From: Luteolibacter algae
GTDB taxonomy: Bacteria > Verrucomicrobiota > Verrucomicrobiia > Verrucomicrobiales > Akkermansiaceae
Direction: 5' to 3'
DNA length: 64,000 bases
Assembly (NCBI RefSeq): GCF_042683045.1
Contig: NZ_JBHUIT010000034.1
Coordinates: forward strand, 1 to 64,000
Shown: positions 43,217-52,662 of the stretch, in pieces
Layout of the letters: every line of letters starts with the position of its first letter
How positions within the stretch are numbered: position 1 is the stretch's first letter
The notes under the pieces: model-generated
What the model saw: the letters and a program-made list of their open reading frames with translations, nothing else
Databases searched by the model: none
What the model was told of the DNA's origin: nothing
Made by a program: the position numbers and the translations under genes

Positions 43217-43981
43217 CTAGCGGCGACGGCGGATAAGTAGACCGCACATACTAAGACCGGCCAATATGGAAGTGCTGGGTTCGGGAACTACGTCGATGGT
43301 TGCCTGAGCATACCAGCGAGTGGTGTTCTTGTTAACCTGCGTCAGATCTTCAACATAGTTATCGGCCTGATCGTCCGCGTCCTGGGCAAGATTGACATAT
43401 GCAAACGAAACGGTGTCTCCGACATTCAGGGTGACGTTTTCCAGAGTCGTTCTTCCATTTCCGCCAATAATTGAGCTGAGAATGTTTCCGTTGTGTAAAA
43501 TAACGTGATCCCCATTGGTGGAATTCCCACCACTTCCTTCGGTATCAATAGTGGCAATCCCGGCTTCGCCAGCCTGGACGGTATAGGTAAGGATGGTGTA
43601 ATGGCTTATTCCATCCGTAGACAAAAATGAATTTGTGCCACCATACACGTTTCCAGCACCATTTGTACTCGTATTAACGCTGACAGTCTGTTCGGAGCTA
43701 TAGGTGACGGCTGCGTTTGCGACCGTGGAAGCAACTTTAAAGCCTGTATTGCCACTATTTGGAATTGGTTCCCAAGTGCCTCCCACGAGACTTTGGTTCG
43801 TCGGGTTCCAGCTGAAAGTCCAACCGGCAGGAAACTGAGAGGGGTTTGGATTACCTGCACCATTGCCTCCGGCATCCACCCATGCTCCGACATCCGCATC
43901 AAGATCAGCTATGATTGCCGCATGGGTCGGCAACGAAAGCGCCGTCACCGCGAATAGAGTGGAATGTAATATTTTTAGCAT
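43217..43981 (-). CDS. PEP-CTERM anchored extracellular protein
   Basis: 254 residues. A signal peptide ends in THA, followed by a Gly/Asn/Ser/Thr-rich beta domain (TYTVQAGEAGIATIDTEG, NVTLNVGDTVSFAYVNLAQD). The C terminus is a textbook PEP-CTERM signal: VPEPSTS, a short hydrophobic helix, then RRRR. Such proteins are cut and processed by an exosortase in the inner membrane and exported to the surface or matrix. No exosortase gene lies in the window. The body resembles choice-of-anchor or lectin-like folds, but no ligand can be named. The 216 bases up to the helicase gene hold its promoter region and the helicase terminator. Confidence 0.93.
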   Translation of the reverse strand: MLKILHSTLFAVTALSLPTHAAIIADLDADVGAWVDAGGNGAGNPNPSQFPAGWTFSWNPTNQSLVGGTWEPIPNSGNTGFKVASTVANAAVTYSSEQTVSVNTSTNGAGNVYGGTNSFLSTDGISHYTILTYTVQAGEAGIATIDTEGSGGNSTNGDHVILHNGNILSSIIGGNGRTTLENVTLNVGDTVSFAYVNLAQDADDQADNYVEDLTQVNKNTTRWYAQATIDVVPEPSTSILAGLSMCGLLIRRRR

Positions 43982-44133
43982 AATTATTTGGATTTTAGTT
44001 GGCGGAAATATGAAATATTCCCGAATTCTCCGAGGATACCTTTTTGGGTCAAAATCGACAAGGGACTTCCCTGAATTGTCAACAACCTACGCATCCTCAG
44101 TTTTTGCAATGATCCACCAAAACACCTAAATAC

Positions 44134-44164
44134 AAAAAGGCCGGCGACCCGAAGATTGCCGACC
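44134..44164 (-). terminator. Intrinsic terminator of the DEAD-box helicase gene
   Basis: GGCCGGC (44139-44145) pairs with GCCGACC (44158-44164; one G-T). On the minus strand it is followed by five T. It lies 34 bases past the helicase stop. Confidence 0.82.
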
Positions 44165-44197
44165 TAAAAAATGGAACCATCCGAGATGGCAGGGAGA

Positions 44198-45598
44198 CTA
44201 GACGGAATAACGGGAACCGCCCGAGCTTTGGCGAGCAGGGCGTCTGCTTCCACCTGAGCGGGGGCCGACGTTGTTACCGCCACTTCTGCGGGCACCACTA
44301 TTACCGCCACCCGAATTGTTTTTGGCACTGTTCGGGGATTGCCCTGCGCGGTTTCCTCCGCGTCCGCCACCGCCGCCCTGGCGTCCGCCACCCCCTTGTT
44401 TAACCTTGGGCGGTTTGAAGCCGGAACGGTGTTTTTCCACCAAGGCGTCGCTGTGCCATTCATGGGTCGTATCCCGTGGAATCGTGTCCTTGATCAGTCT
44501 TTCGATTTCGCGGAGAAATTCGATTTCGTCTTCGGCACACATGGAGATTGCAAGACCTTCGGCACCAGCACGTCCGGTGCGGCCGATCCGGTGCACATAG
44601 GCTTCCGGTTCGTTCGGGAGGTCATAATTTACCACTAGGCCGACATCCTTTACGTCGACACCACGTGCGGCTACGTCTGTGGCGACCAGCACCGGAATGA
44701 TGCCTTGCTTGAATTTTTCCAGAGCTTTCTCGCGTTGAGCCTGGGATTTATTGCCGTGGATAGCTTCCGCGGTATAGCCCGCTGCGGTGAGAGCTTTCGC
44801 AAGTTTATTGGAGCCGTGTTTGGTGCGGCTGAAGACGATGGAGAGCCTCGCGGAATCCGCTTGGCTTTGTTTTTCCAGCAAGGTCTGCAAGAGATACATT
44901 TTATTGCCGCGGTCTACGAAGCAAAGCTTCTGTTTTATGCGCTCCGCCGTGGTTACCTCCGGGGTGATGGTAACCCGCGCCGGGTTTTTCAAAATACCTT
45001 CCGCAAGCGAAACGATGTTTGGCGCTAGAGTGGCGGAGAAAAACAGAGATTGTCTCTTCTTCGGAAGAAGCGCGACGATGCGTTTCACATCCCGTAAAAA
45101 GCCCATGTCCAGCATGCGGTCGACCTCGTCCAGGACGAAGAACTCCACCCCGGAAAGATTGACGTGGCCTTGGTCGATCAAATCGAGCAACCGCCCCGGA
45201 GTGGCAACGAGGACATCGACGCCGGAACGCATGGCGGAAATTTGCGGGCGCTGGCCCACACCTCCGTAAATCATGGTCTGGCGGAAGCGGACTTTCTGTC
45301 CGTAGGTGGCAAAGCTTTTCGCGACTTGTCCCGCAAGCTCACGGGTGGGTGTCAGAACAAGGCAGCGGCACTGCTTGTTAACGGTGTTCTGCTGGTCGTT
45401 ATTAATTGCGTTGAGAATGGGAACAGCAAAAGACGCCGTTTTTCCCGTGCCTGTCTGGGCGCATCCCAATAGATCGCGGCCTTCCAGGAGTAGCGGTATC
45501 GCTTGGGCCTGAACTGGCGAAGGAGTGGAGTATTCAAGTTCTTTGAGAACTTCTTTCAAGGGCGCGGCAAGAGCCATCGCTTCAAATGTAGCGGTCAT
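44198..45598 (-). CDS. RhlE-type DEAD-box RNA helicase with DEVD motif II
   Basis: 466 residues. Q motif TPSPVQAQAIP, Walker A AQTGTGKTASF, PTRELA, motif II as VLDEVDRMLDMGF, SAT in FFSATLAPN, and helicase C motifs IVFSRTKHGSNKLA, ATDVAARGVDVKDV and YVHRIGRTGRAG. The tail of about 90 residues is Gly/Ser/Arg/Asn-rich and basic, as in RhlE-type enzymes that bind structured RNA. Motif II has Val where Ala is usual; Asp and Glu needed for Mg-ATP are kept, so activity is expected. Probable roles are ribosome assembly or RNA decay. The 261 bases to the next gene hold only divergent promoter space. Confidence 0.95.
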   Translation of the reverse strand: MTATFEAMALAAPLKEVLKELEYSTPSPVQAQAIPLLLEGRDLLGCAQTGTGKTASFAVPILNAINNDQQNTVNKQCRCLVLTPTRELAGQVAKSFATYGQKVRFRQTMIYGGVGQRPQISAMRSGVDVLVATPGRLLDLIDQGHVNLSGVEFFVLDEVDRMLDMGFLRDVKRIVALLPKKRQSLFFSATLAPNIVSLAEGILKNPARVTITPEVTTAERIKQKLCFVDRGNKMYLLQTLLEKQSQADSARLSIVFSRTKHGSNKLAKALTAAGYTAEAIHGNKSQAQREKALEKFKQGIIPVLVATDVAARGVDVKDVGLVVNYDLPNEPEAYVHRIGRTGRAGAEGLAISMCAEDEIEFLREIERLIKDTIPRDTTHEWHSDALVEKHRSGFKPPKVKQGGGGRQGGGGGRGGNRAGQSPNSAKNNSGGGNSGARRSGGNNVGPRSGGSRRPARQSSGGSRYSV

Positions 45599-45859
45599 AT
45601 CTTAGTAAAATGCCTGCCTCAACCGTTGATCGGTGGCGGGCGGTGTCGATGAGTGCAGGGTGAACCTCTTACAATCTCTCATCGATGAAGACCGGAAAAA
45701 GTGCGATCGCGTGAATTGCGATCCAGGACGGGAAATTTTTCCGTCCAGCGGTTCCATAACCTTTATTCGACGATTGGCAATATTTTTCTCACTTGTGGAA
45801 TCTTATGGAAAAATGATTGTTAATTCCCATCCGTTGCCATCGTATACCACATAAATATC

Positions 45860-46792
45860 ATGAAAAAACTCCCATTATTGCTTGCTGCCGTAGGGCTCTG
45901 CCATCCACTTGCCCATGCCCGGATCTGGACATCGAACGACGGTCGCCATCTTGAGGCCGACTATGTCTCCAGCAGCGAGGATGACGTTAAGGTAAAACGG
46001 AAGACGGATGGTAGGGTGCTGACGCTGCCTCTTTCTTCGCTCACGGCCGCGGACCGTCTCTATGTCGAAGGTCAGGCGGAGGAAAACGCGCAGAATGCCA
46101 CCGACAAGGGTGAGGTGGAGCTGCCGAAGGACGTGGCCGAATTGGTGGCGGAAAAGGGTAAGCTTATCTTCGATGATAATTTCAATCGGGAGGATAAAGG
46201 TGAGAAGGACGATCTCGGCGAGGATTGGTCTACCAGCAGTGAGTCGCGGGCGCAGGGAGATAAGCAGAATGATCTGGTTGACGGGACATTGGTCATGACC
46301 ATTTCGCCTCTGGCTGATCATTCGATTTCCACCCGCCACGATTTCGAAGAATCGTTCAAGAATCTGGTGTTATCCCTGAGATTCATGTTGCCGGAGGACG
46401 GTTCTTTGAAGCTGGCGTATAATGATAAAAATCACAAGGAAGTCCATGCGGGGCATATCAACGGAATCACGATCCGGACAAACAGCATTCACTTGGACGA
46501 CGAGCGGACAGGTCGTTTCAACCTGAAGTATGCGGATGACAAAAGCTCGCCTGAGGCAAAAGCCGCTATGGCCGCTTCTTCCAAGACTTTCCCTCTCAAC
46601 CTCAAGAACGACCGCTGGTATGAGATCGTGACCTGGCACAACGACGAGACGCTCACCGTTTATATCGATGGGAAAGAAGTCGCATCTTTCAGTTCTCCCG
46701 GTTTTGGACATGAAACAAAGCAGAACTTCGCCTTCGCAGTGCCCAAGATTGCGGTCGTGGATGATCTGAAGATGTGGGAGATCAAAGAATAG
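45860..46792 (+). CDS. Secreted protein with SHD1 domain and LamG/DUF1080-like domain
   Basis: 310 residues with a signal peptide ending in AHA. Residues 21-72 form an SHD1-like module (RIWTSNDGRHLEADYVSSSE, DGRVLTLPLSSLTAADRLYV), common in exported planctomycete and verrucomicrobial proteins. After a charged linker, residues 100-310 look like a concanavalin-type jelly-roll (LIFDDNFNREDKG, DGTLVMTISPLADHSISTRH, WYEIVTWHNDETLTVYIDGK). Such domains bind or cleave glycans; catalytic residues cannot be named. No Shine-Dalgarno sequence before the ATG. Converges on gpmI through a shared terminator. Confidence 0.83.
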   Translation: MKKLPLLLAAVGLCHPLAHARIWTSNDGRHLEADYVSSSEDDVKVKRKTDGRVLTLPLSSLTAADRLYVEGQAEENAQNATDKGEVELPKDVAELVAEKGKLIFDDNFNREDKGEKDDLGEDWSTSSESRAQGDKQNDLVDGTLVMTISPLADHSISTRHDFEESFKNLVLSLRFMLPEDGSLKLAYNDKNHKEVHAGHINGITIRTNSIHLDDERTGRFNLKYADDKSSPEAKAAMAASSKTFPLNLKNDRWYEIVTWHNDETLTVYIDGKEVASFSSPGFGHETKQNFAFAVPKIAVVDDLKMWEIKE

Positions 46793-46811
46793 CATTCGGC
46801 CCGGACATCCA

Positions 46812-46847
46812 AAAAAAAGCCCCGGATATTCATTTCGGAGTTTTTTT
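46812..46847. terminator. Bidirectional intrinsic terminator
   Basis: An A-run, an imperfect GCCCCGGA/TTCGGAG stem and seven T make a two-way terminator between the SHD1 protein gene and gpmI. Confidence 0.75.
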
Positions 46848-46864
46848 AAGGAATATTCGGAAGC

Positions 46865-48400
46865 TCAGCTGAGCAAAGATTTGCCAGTCATTTCAGCAGG
46901 TTGATCGAGACGGAGCATCTCCAGAAGAGTCGGGGCGACATCGGCCAGGATGCCGTCATGCATTTTCTTCGTGGAGGCATCGTCCGCCACATAAATGATT
47001 TCCACGAGGTTCGTCGTGTGGGCTGTGTTCGGCGAGCCATCCTCGTTACACATAAACTCACAGTTTCCGTGATCCGCGGTGATAAGGAGCTTTCCACCGA
47101 GGCGCAGTGTTTGCTCGACGATCGCTTTGACCGATGCATCGATCGTTTCACATGCCTTCTTCGCTGCCTCGACGACTCCGGTGTGCCCGACCATGTCCGG
47201 ATTGGCGAAATTGAGGATGACCAGATCGAAGTCTTTCAAGTTTTCCACAACGGTCTGGGTGACTTCCTCAGCCGACATTTGTGGTTTGAAATCGTAGGTC
47301 GGGACATCTTTTGGGGAAGGAATGATGAAACGTTTTTCCCCGGGGTTTTCCTGTTCCACCCCACCGTTGAAGAAATAGGTGACGTGGGGATATTTCTCTG
47401 TTTCTGCGATTCTCATCTGCTTCATTCCGGCTGCGGCAACTGTCTCACCCAGTGTCATTTTGAGCGATTGTGGGGTGAAAATCGCATCGCACGGATACTT
47501 TTCGTCATAGACAGTGAGAGTCACATAATGGACATCGGGCACTTGGCCGCGATCGAATCCATCGAAGTCCTTCATCAAAAAGGCCTCTGACAATTCGCGG
47601 GCGCGGTCTGCGCGGAAATTGAAGAAAAGGACGGCATCGCCATCGCGGACACGTTGTGTCTCAGCCTCGGTAAAGACCATGGCCGGCATAAACTCGTCGG
47701 TCTTGGATTGGGATTCGTAGATTTCGGCCACAGCTTCCGAGGCGAGGATGTCCTTCTTCGCACCGATGCCGTGGACGATCGCGTCCCAGGCAAGTTTCAC
47801 GCGATCCCAGCGTTTATCGCGGTCCATCGCGAAGTAACGGCCAACGACTGTCGCGATGCGGGCTCCGACCGGTGCGGTGGCATCCTCGACCTGGGACAAG
47901 TAGGCGGCACCACCGGTTGGCGAAGTATCGCGGCCATCGGTGATGGCATGGATCATGATATCTTTCACTCCTGCCGCGCTGGCGAGCTTGGTGATGGCAA
48001 TGAGCTGATCCTGGTGGGAGTGCACTCCGCCGTCCGAAACGAGGCCCACGAGATGGAGCCTGCCGGATTTTGCTTTTTCCAATGCCTTCTGGAAATTGGC
48101 ATTATCGGAGATTGTTCCCTCTGCAATAGCTTTGTTGATACGGGTGAAATCCTGATAAACGATACGCCCCGCACCAAGATTGAGATGGCCGACCTCTGAG
48201 TTCCCCATCTGACCTTCGGGCAAGCCGACATCCATGCCGGATGCGCTGAGGAAGCTGTGAGGATATTGGGAGAGCGTTTCGTCGGTGAAAGGGGTATTGG
48301 CGAGAAGAACGGCGTTACCGTCTTTCTCGGCGGTTGCTTTGCCGCCTGGATTGGTTCCCCAACCATCGCGGATGATGAGCACTACTGGTTTCTTAGGCAT
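46865..48400 (-). CDS. gpmI: 2,3-bisphosphoglycerate-independent phosphoglycerate mutase
   Basis: Mn-dependent glycolytic enzyme interconverting 3- and 2-phosphoglycerate. 511 residues. MPKKPVVLIIRDGWG opens the phosphatase domain; the phosphorylated Ser is in GQMGNSEVGHLNLGAGR; phosphotransferase part has VSDGGVHSH, TDGRDTSPTGG, GRYFAMDRDKRWDR and NFRADRARELSEA; the C-terminal metal motifs are NFANPDMVGHTG and ITADHGNCE. The ATG 48400 is the family start; the in-frame ATG 48436 adds 12 residues. It is separated by 75 bases from the upstream dCMP deaminase gene in the same direction. Confidence 0.97.
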   Translation of the reverse strand: MPKKPVVLIIRDGWGTNPGGKATAEKDGNAVLLANTPFTDETLSQYPHSFLSASGMDVGLPEGQMGNSEVGHLNLGAGRIVYQDFTRINKAIAEGTISDNANFQKALEKAKSGRLHLVGLVSDGGVHSHQDQLIAITKLASAAGVKDIMIHAITDGRDTSPTGGAAYLSQVEDATAPVGARIATVVGRYFAMDRDKRWDRVKLAWDAIVHGIGAKKDILASEAVAEIYESQSKTDEFMPAMVFTEAETQRVRDGDAVLFFNFRADRARELSEAFLMKDFDGFDRGQVPDVHYVTLTVYDEKYPCDAIFTPQSLKMTLGETVAAAGMKQMRIAETEKYPHVTYFFNGGVEQENPGEKRFIIPSPKDVPTYDFKPQMSAEEVTQTVVENLKDFDLVILNFANPDMVGHTGVVEAAKKACETIDASVKAIVEQTLRLGGKLLITADHGNCEFMCNEDGSPNTAHTTNLVEIIYVADDASTKKMHDGILADVAPTLLEMLRLDQPAEMTGKSLLS

Positions 48401-48475
48401 GGAACTGGCTGTAATGGTAAAAGCGTTTATGGTCAATCGTGATTGAGGGGCGGGAAAGCCAAGGATGGCCGGCTT

Positions 48476-48925
48476 TTACTCCTCCGGGATAAGGTAATCG
48501 GACATTGGGAAATCCGTTACTTGCTGAAGCGTCACGCCATACAGTGCTGCGATTTCCGGAGCATCGGAGGCATGGTAAATCTCTTGATAATAGATTTCCT
48601 TGATCCCGTAGGCGCAGAGTGTCTGCATACAGGCGGTGCAGGGCATCGTCGTTGTAGCAATGAGTTTTGCATCTCCACGGCGGAAAAGTGAGCAGAGATT
48701 GATTTCCGCGTGCAGCATGAATTTTTGCCGCCCCTCGCGATCCTTCCAGAAATCCGGTGAGGGATCGAAGCCCGGTGCCAGGCCATTGTAGGCTGTCGCG
48801 ATCACACGATTATCATGATCCAAGGCGGCTGCACCGACTTTCCGGTAGGGATCTTCCGAGCGGAGGCTGGCGACGTGGGCCAGGGCCATGGCGTATTGGG
48901 GAATGCTGAGACGGGGCTGGGACAC
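48476..48925 (-). CDS. dCMP deaminase family protein
   Basis: 149 residues of the cytidine/deoxycytidylate deaminase zinc fold. Zinc ligands and catalytic Glu are in MLHAEINLC (His-Ala-Glu) and MPCTACMQTLCAYGI (Pro-Cys-x2-Cys). RSEDPYRKVGAAALD and VIATAYNGL are the substrate side as in dCMP deaminases and ComEB. It would convert dCMP to dUMP for thymidylate synthesis. The start is a GTG at 48925. Divergent from rarD. Confidence 0.9.
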   Translation of the reverse strand: MSQPRLSIPQYAMALAHVASLRSEDPYRKVGAAALDHDNRVIATAYNGLAPGFDPSPDFWKDREGRQKFMLHAEINLCSLFRRGDAKLIATTTMPCTACMQTLCAYGIKEIYYQEIYHASDAPEIAALYGVTLQQVTDFPMSDYLIPEE

Positions 48926-49025
48926 GGTGGTAGCTTTGATTTACAGGACGGAAACATCAAGAATAAGACTCTCTCTGCTCCAATCTCCAGTTGCAAGCGG
49001 AGCGGCTTGGGAATAGTTCAGTGCC

Positions 49026-49907
49026 GTGACGGGAAATAACAGGGGATTGATCTCAGCGCTGCTCTGCTTCGGCCTGTGGGGCGTGTTGCCGATTTATTGG
49101 AAGCATCTCGATTTCATAAGCCCGCCTAGTCTCGTTGCCCAGCGGACGATTTGGACCTGTCTGGCGATGTGGCCGTTGTTGTGGTGGCGTGGTATCGGCG
49201 TGAAAGGGGATCTACGCACGATCTCATGGCATTTTCTCTCCGGCCTGCTCATTGGTGGAAACTGGCTTCTCTATGTATGGGCGGTGGTGAGTGAGCAAAT
49301 GATCGAGGGGGCGCTGGGTTACTATATCAATCCGTTCTTCAATATGTTGTTCGGTCTGATCTGGTTTGGAGAAAGACAAAACCGGCTTCAGATGATTGCC
49401 ATTGCGGTCGCTTTCTGTGGGGTGCTGATGCAGATCCCCGGGGTGGGACATTTTCCGTGGCTTGCGCTCTCAATTGCGCTGACGTTCTCTCTCTACGGCG
49501 TGGTAAGAAAACGATCTCCGCTGGGAGCTATCGATGGCCTGACCGTGGAGACGAGCGCTTTGGTTCCAATTGCGGTGGGGTGGTTGATTTACCAGAATTC
49601 CAATATTCCGGAGGCCTTTGGCGGGAGTTGGGAAAATGCCCTGTGGCTCGCTGGCACCGGAGTAATCACGGCGTTTCCACTATTGTTCTTCGGTTATGCC
49701 AGCCGCACGATCCGGCTGAGCACGCTCGGAATGCTCCAATTCATCGGTCCGACCATTCAGTTTCTTATCGGTTGGAAAATGTATGGCGAGCCGATGTCCA
49801 CACCCAGGTTATTATCTTTCGGGCTGATCTGGCTGGCAATCGGGCTCTACGCATATAATGCCATTTCGCGCAGGCAAAATGAGCGTCAACCGATGCTTGC
49901 GGAGTAG
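49026..49907 (+). CDS. rarD: RarD-type EamA transporter
   Basis: 293 residues with about ten membrane helices in two EamA repeats. The RarD opening is present (GLISALLCFGLWGVLPIYWK), with LVAQRTIWT, LYVWAVVSEQMIEGALGYYI followed by NPFFNMLFGLIWFGER, and LLFFGYASRTIRLSTLGMLQ then FIGPTIQFLIG. Members are DMT-superfamily permeases; the substrate of RarD is not settled. The start is a GTG at 49026. The next gene follows after 24 bases in the same direction. Confidence 0.93.
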   Translation: MTGNNRGLISALLCFGLWGVLPIYWKHLDFISPPSLVAQRTIWTCLAMWPLLWWRGIGVKGDLRTISWHFLSGLLIGGNWLLYVWAVVSEQMIEGALGYYINPFFNMLFGLIWFGERQNRLQMIAIAVAFCGVLMQIPGVGHFPWLALSIALTFSLYGVVRKRSPLGAIDGLTVETSALVPIAVGWLIYQNSNIPEAFGGSWENALWLAGTGVITAFPLLFFGYASRTIRLSTLGMLQFIGPTIQFLIGWKMYGEPMSTPRLLSFGLIWLAIGLYAYNAISRRQNERQPMLAE

Positions 49908-49931
49908 GCTCCCGGCGGATAATCCTTCGGC

Positions 49932-50636
49932 ATGTTGGAAGAGATCCGTGGATTATTGATTTTACAGGACAGAGACAGGCGTTTGCTGGGTTACCAGAAG
50001 GAACTGGCGAAGCTTCCACAGGATGAGGCTCGCGCAAAAGCCAGGCTAGCAGGGGATACCGCGAACTTGAAAAAGGCTCACGATGAGCTGAAAGCGGCAG
50101 AGCTTAAGGTCAAGAAGATCGAGATGGATGTGCAAACCCGGCGCACCACCATCCAGCGCCTCCGCACCCAACAATTCGAGACGAAAAAGAACGACGAATA
50201 CAATGCCCTCGGCCACGAAATCACCCGCTACGAAAAGGAAGTGGATACTTTCGAAACTCTCGAGCTGGAAGCAATGGAGGAAGTCGATATTTTCCGCAAA
50301 AAACATGCGGATGCCGAGGGGGAACTGGCGAAAACCCAGAAGATCGTTGATGAGGATCTTGCTCTGATCAAACAACGCAAGGCGAAGACCGAGGAACTCG
50401 TCTCCGAGGTGCAGGCGGAGCGCGACAAACTTGTTCTGGATGTCTCCGATGACTATCTGCCGATTTATAACAAACTCATGAAATCCAAGGATGGCATGGC
50501 AATTGCGACGTTGAGAAACGGGCAATGCACAGGCTGTCACGTCAAGGTCATCGCTTCTACCGTTATCGCTGTGCAAAGCGAAAAAGAAGTCACCCAATGC
50601 GAGAATTGCGGGCGTATTCTTTCGGTGGACGAATGA
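49932..50636 (+). CDS. Coiled-coil protein with C4 zinc ribbon (DUF164/CT398-like)
   Basis: 234 residues. Residues 20-175 are a long coiled coil in a hairpin arrangement (ELKAAELKVKKIEMDVQTRR, RLRTQQFETKKNDEYNALGH). The C terminus is a zinc ribbon with Cys pairs in GQCTGCHVKV and TQCENCGRIL. Chlamydial CT398 of this family binds sigma-54 and secretion ATPase components; the general role is unclear. The stop codon TGA lies inside the ATGATGA start of the squalene/phytoene synthase gene, so the two are translationally coupled. Confidence 0.9.
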   Translation: MLEEIRGLLILQDRDRRLLGYQKELAKLPQDEARAKARLAGDTANLKKAHDELKAAELKVKKIEMDVQTRRTTIQRLRTQQFETKKNDEYNALGHEITRYEKEVDTFETLELEAMEEVDIFRKKHADAEGELAKTQKIVDEDLALIKQRKAKTEELVSEVQAERDKLVLDVSDDYLPIYNKLMKSKDGMAIATLRNGQCTGCHVKVIASTVIAVQSEKEVTQCENCGRILSVDE

Positions 50637-51580
50637 TGAATGCCTCGCTGGAAACGGATATTCTAAAAGGAGTCTCCCGTTCTTTTTATCTTAGTTTGAG
50701 ATTTTTGCCGGTCCCGATGCGTCGCCCGGCAGTCATCGCATATTTGCTCGCACGGACAACGGATACCATCGCTGATTCCGCCTCCGTCCCCCATACGGAG
50801 CGGATGGAGCGGCTGACTGTTATTCTTGAAGATCTGCGTCACGGAAGAACGGATGCGGAGATACCGGCAGGACTGATCTCATCCACACCACTCATCAGGG
50901 AACGGCAGCTTTTGGAAAGCTATTCCCGCCTGATGGAAGCTCTTGTGTCCTTGAGTATTGCGGAAATCGGTTTGATCCATGAAGTATTGAAAATCATTGT
51001 CAGCGGACAGATTCTGGATCTTGAGCGATTTGGCACCAGGACAGGGGAAGAGATCAGAACATTGGCCAATCCACAGCGGCTGGAAGATTACACATGGAGA
51101 GTCGCCGGATCTGTGGGCGAGTTCTGGACAAAGCTTGGCTACCTCACGCTACGGGAGAAATTTTCCAGGGAGGATCCGGCAATCCTGCTGACGCATGCCG
51201 CTAAGTATGGGCAAGGGCTGCAGCTTGTAAATATTCTCCGTGACCTGCCCGAGGATCTTGCCCAGGGGCGGTGCTATCTGCCGGTGAAAAATCCGAAGGA
51301 TGAGCAGGAACTAATGGAAAGCTTTTCAGCCTGGAGACAGCAGGCAAATGTTTGGGTGAAACATGGCAGGCAATATTCGGCGGCACTCGGAACGGCACGT
51401 CTGAAAATCTCCAGTGCATTGCCGGCGATGATCGCCATGGAAACGCTGGAGCAAATCGAAGGAGCATCATTTTCACAACTCAGTGAGCGCATAAAAATCC
51501 CCCGAAAGCGTGTTTACAGGTTGATTTGGCAGGCTTGGCTGGAAAGTCTGAAAGCATCCGGCGGATCCTACGTATCATAG
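50633..51580 (+). CDS. Squalene/phytoene synthase family protein
   Basis: 315 residues. Head-to-head prenyl transferase fold: SRSFYLSLRFLP, first Asp-rich motif LLARTTDTIADS, and second Asp-rich region LVNILRDLPEDLAQGRCYLP. The product could be squalene or phytoene; there is no neighbouring crt or hpn gene to decide. The FGTRTGEEIRTLANPQRLED segment and ILDLERFG are closer to squalene-synthase-like members in my judgement. The start is ATG 50633 or 50636 (ATGATG), overlapping the preceding stop. Confidence 0.88.
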   Translation: MMNASLETDILKGVSRSFYLSLRFLPVPMRRPAVIAYLLARTTDTIADSASVPHTERMERLTVILEDLRHGRTDAEIPAGLISSTPLIRERQLLESYSRLMEALVSLSIAEIGLIHEVLKIIVSGQILDLERFGTRTGEEIRTLANPQRLEDYTWRVAGSVGEFWTKLGYLTLREKFSREDPAILLTHAAKYGQGLQLVNILRDLPEDLAQGRCYLPVKNPKDEQELMESFSAWRQQANVWVKHGRQYSAALGTARLKISSALPAMIAMETLEQIEGASFSQLSERIKIPRKRVYRLIWQAWLESLKASGGSYVS

Positions 51581-51624
51581 CGGGATCCGGAGTTGAAAAT
51601 TTTCATAAAAAATCCACGGAATTC

Positions 51625-52635
<1,011 letters not shown>

Positions 52636-52662
52636 TTTTCAAAACCTTCAAATCCATCCAAT

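Noticed and set aside
45633..45854. Possible 73-codon plus-strand gene between the helicase and SHD1 genes
   Set aside because: Composition is not protein-like, no signal or domain, and it fills the space expected for divergent promoters.
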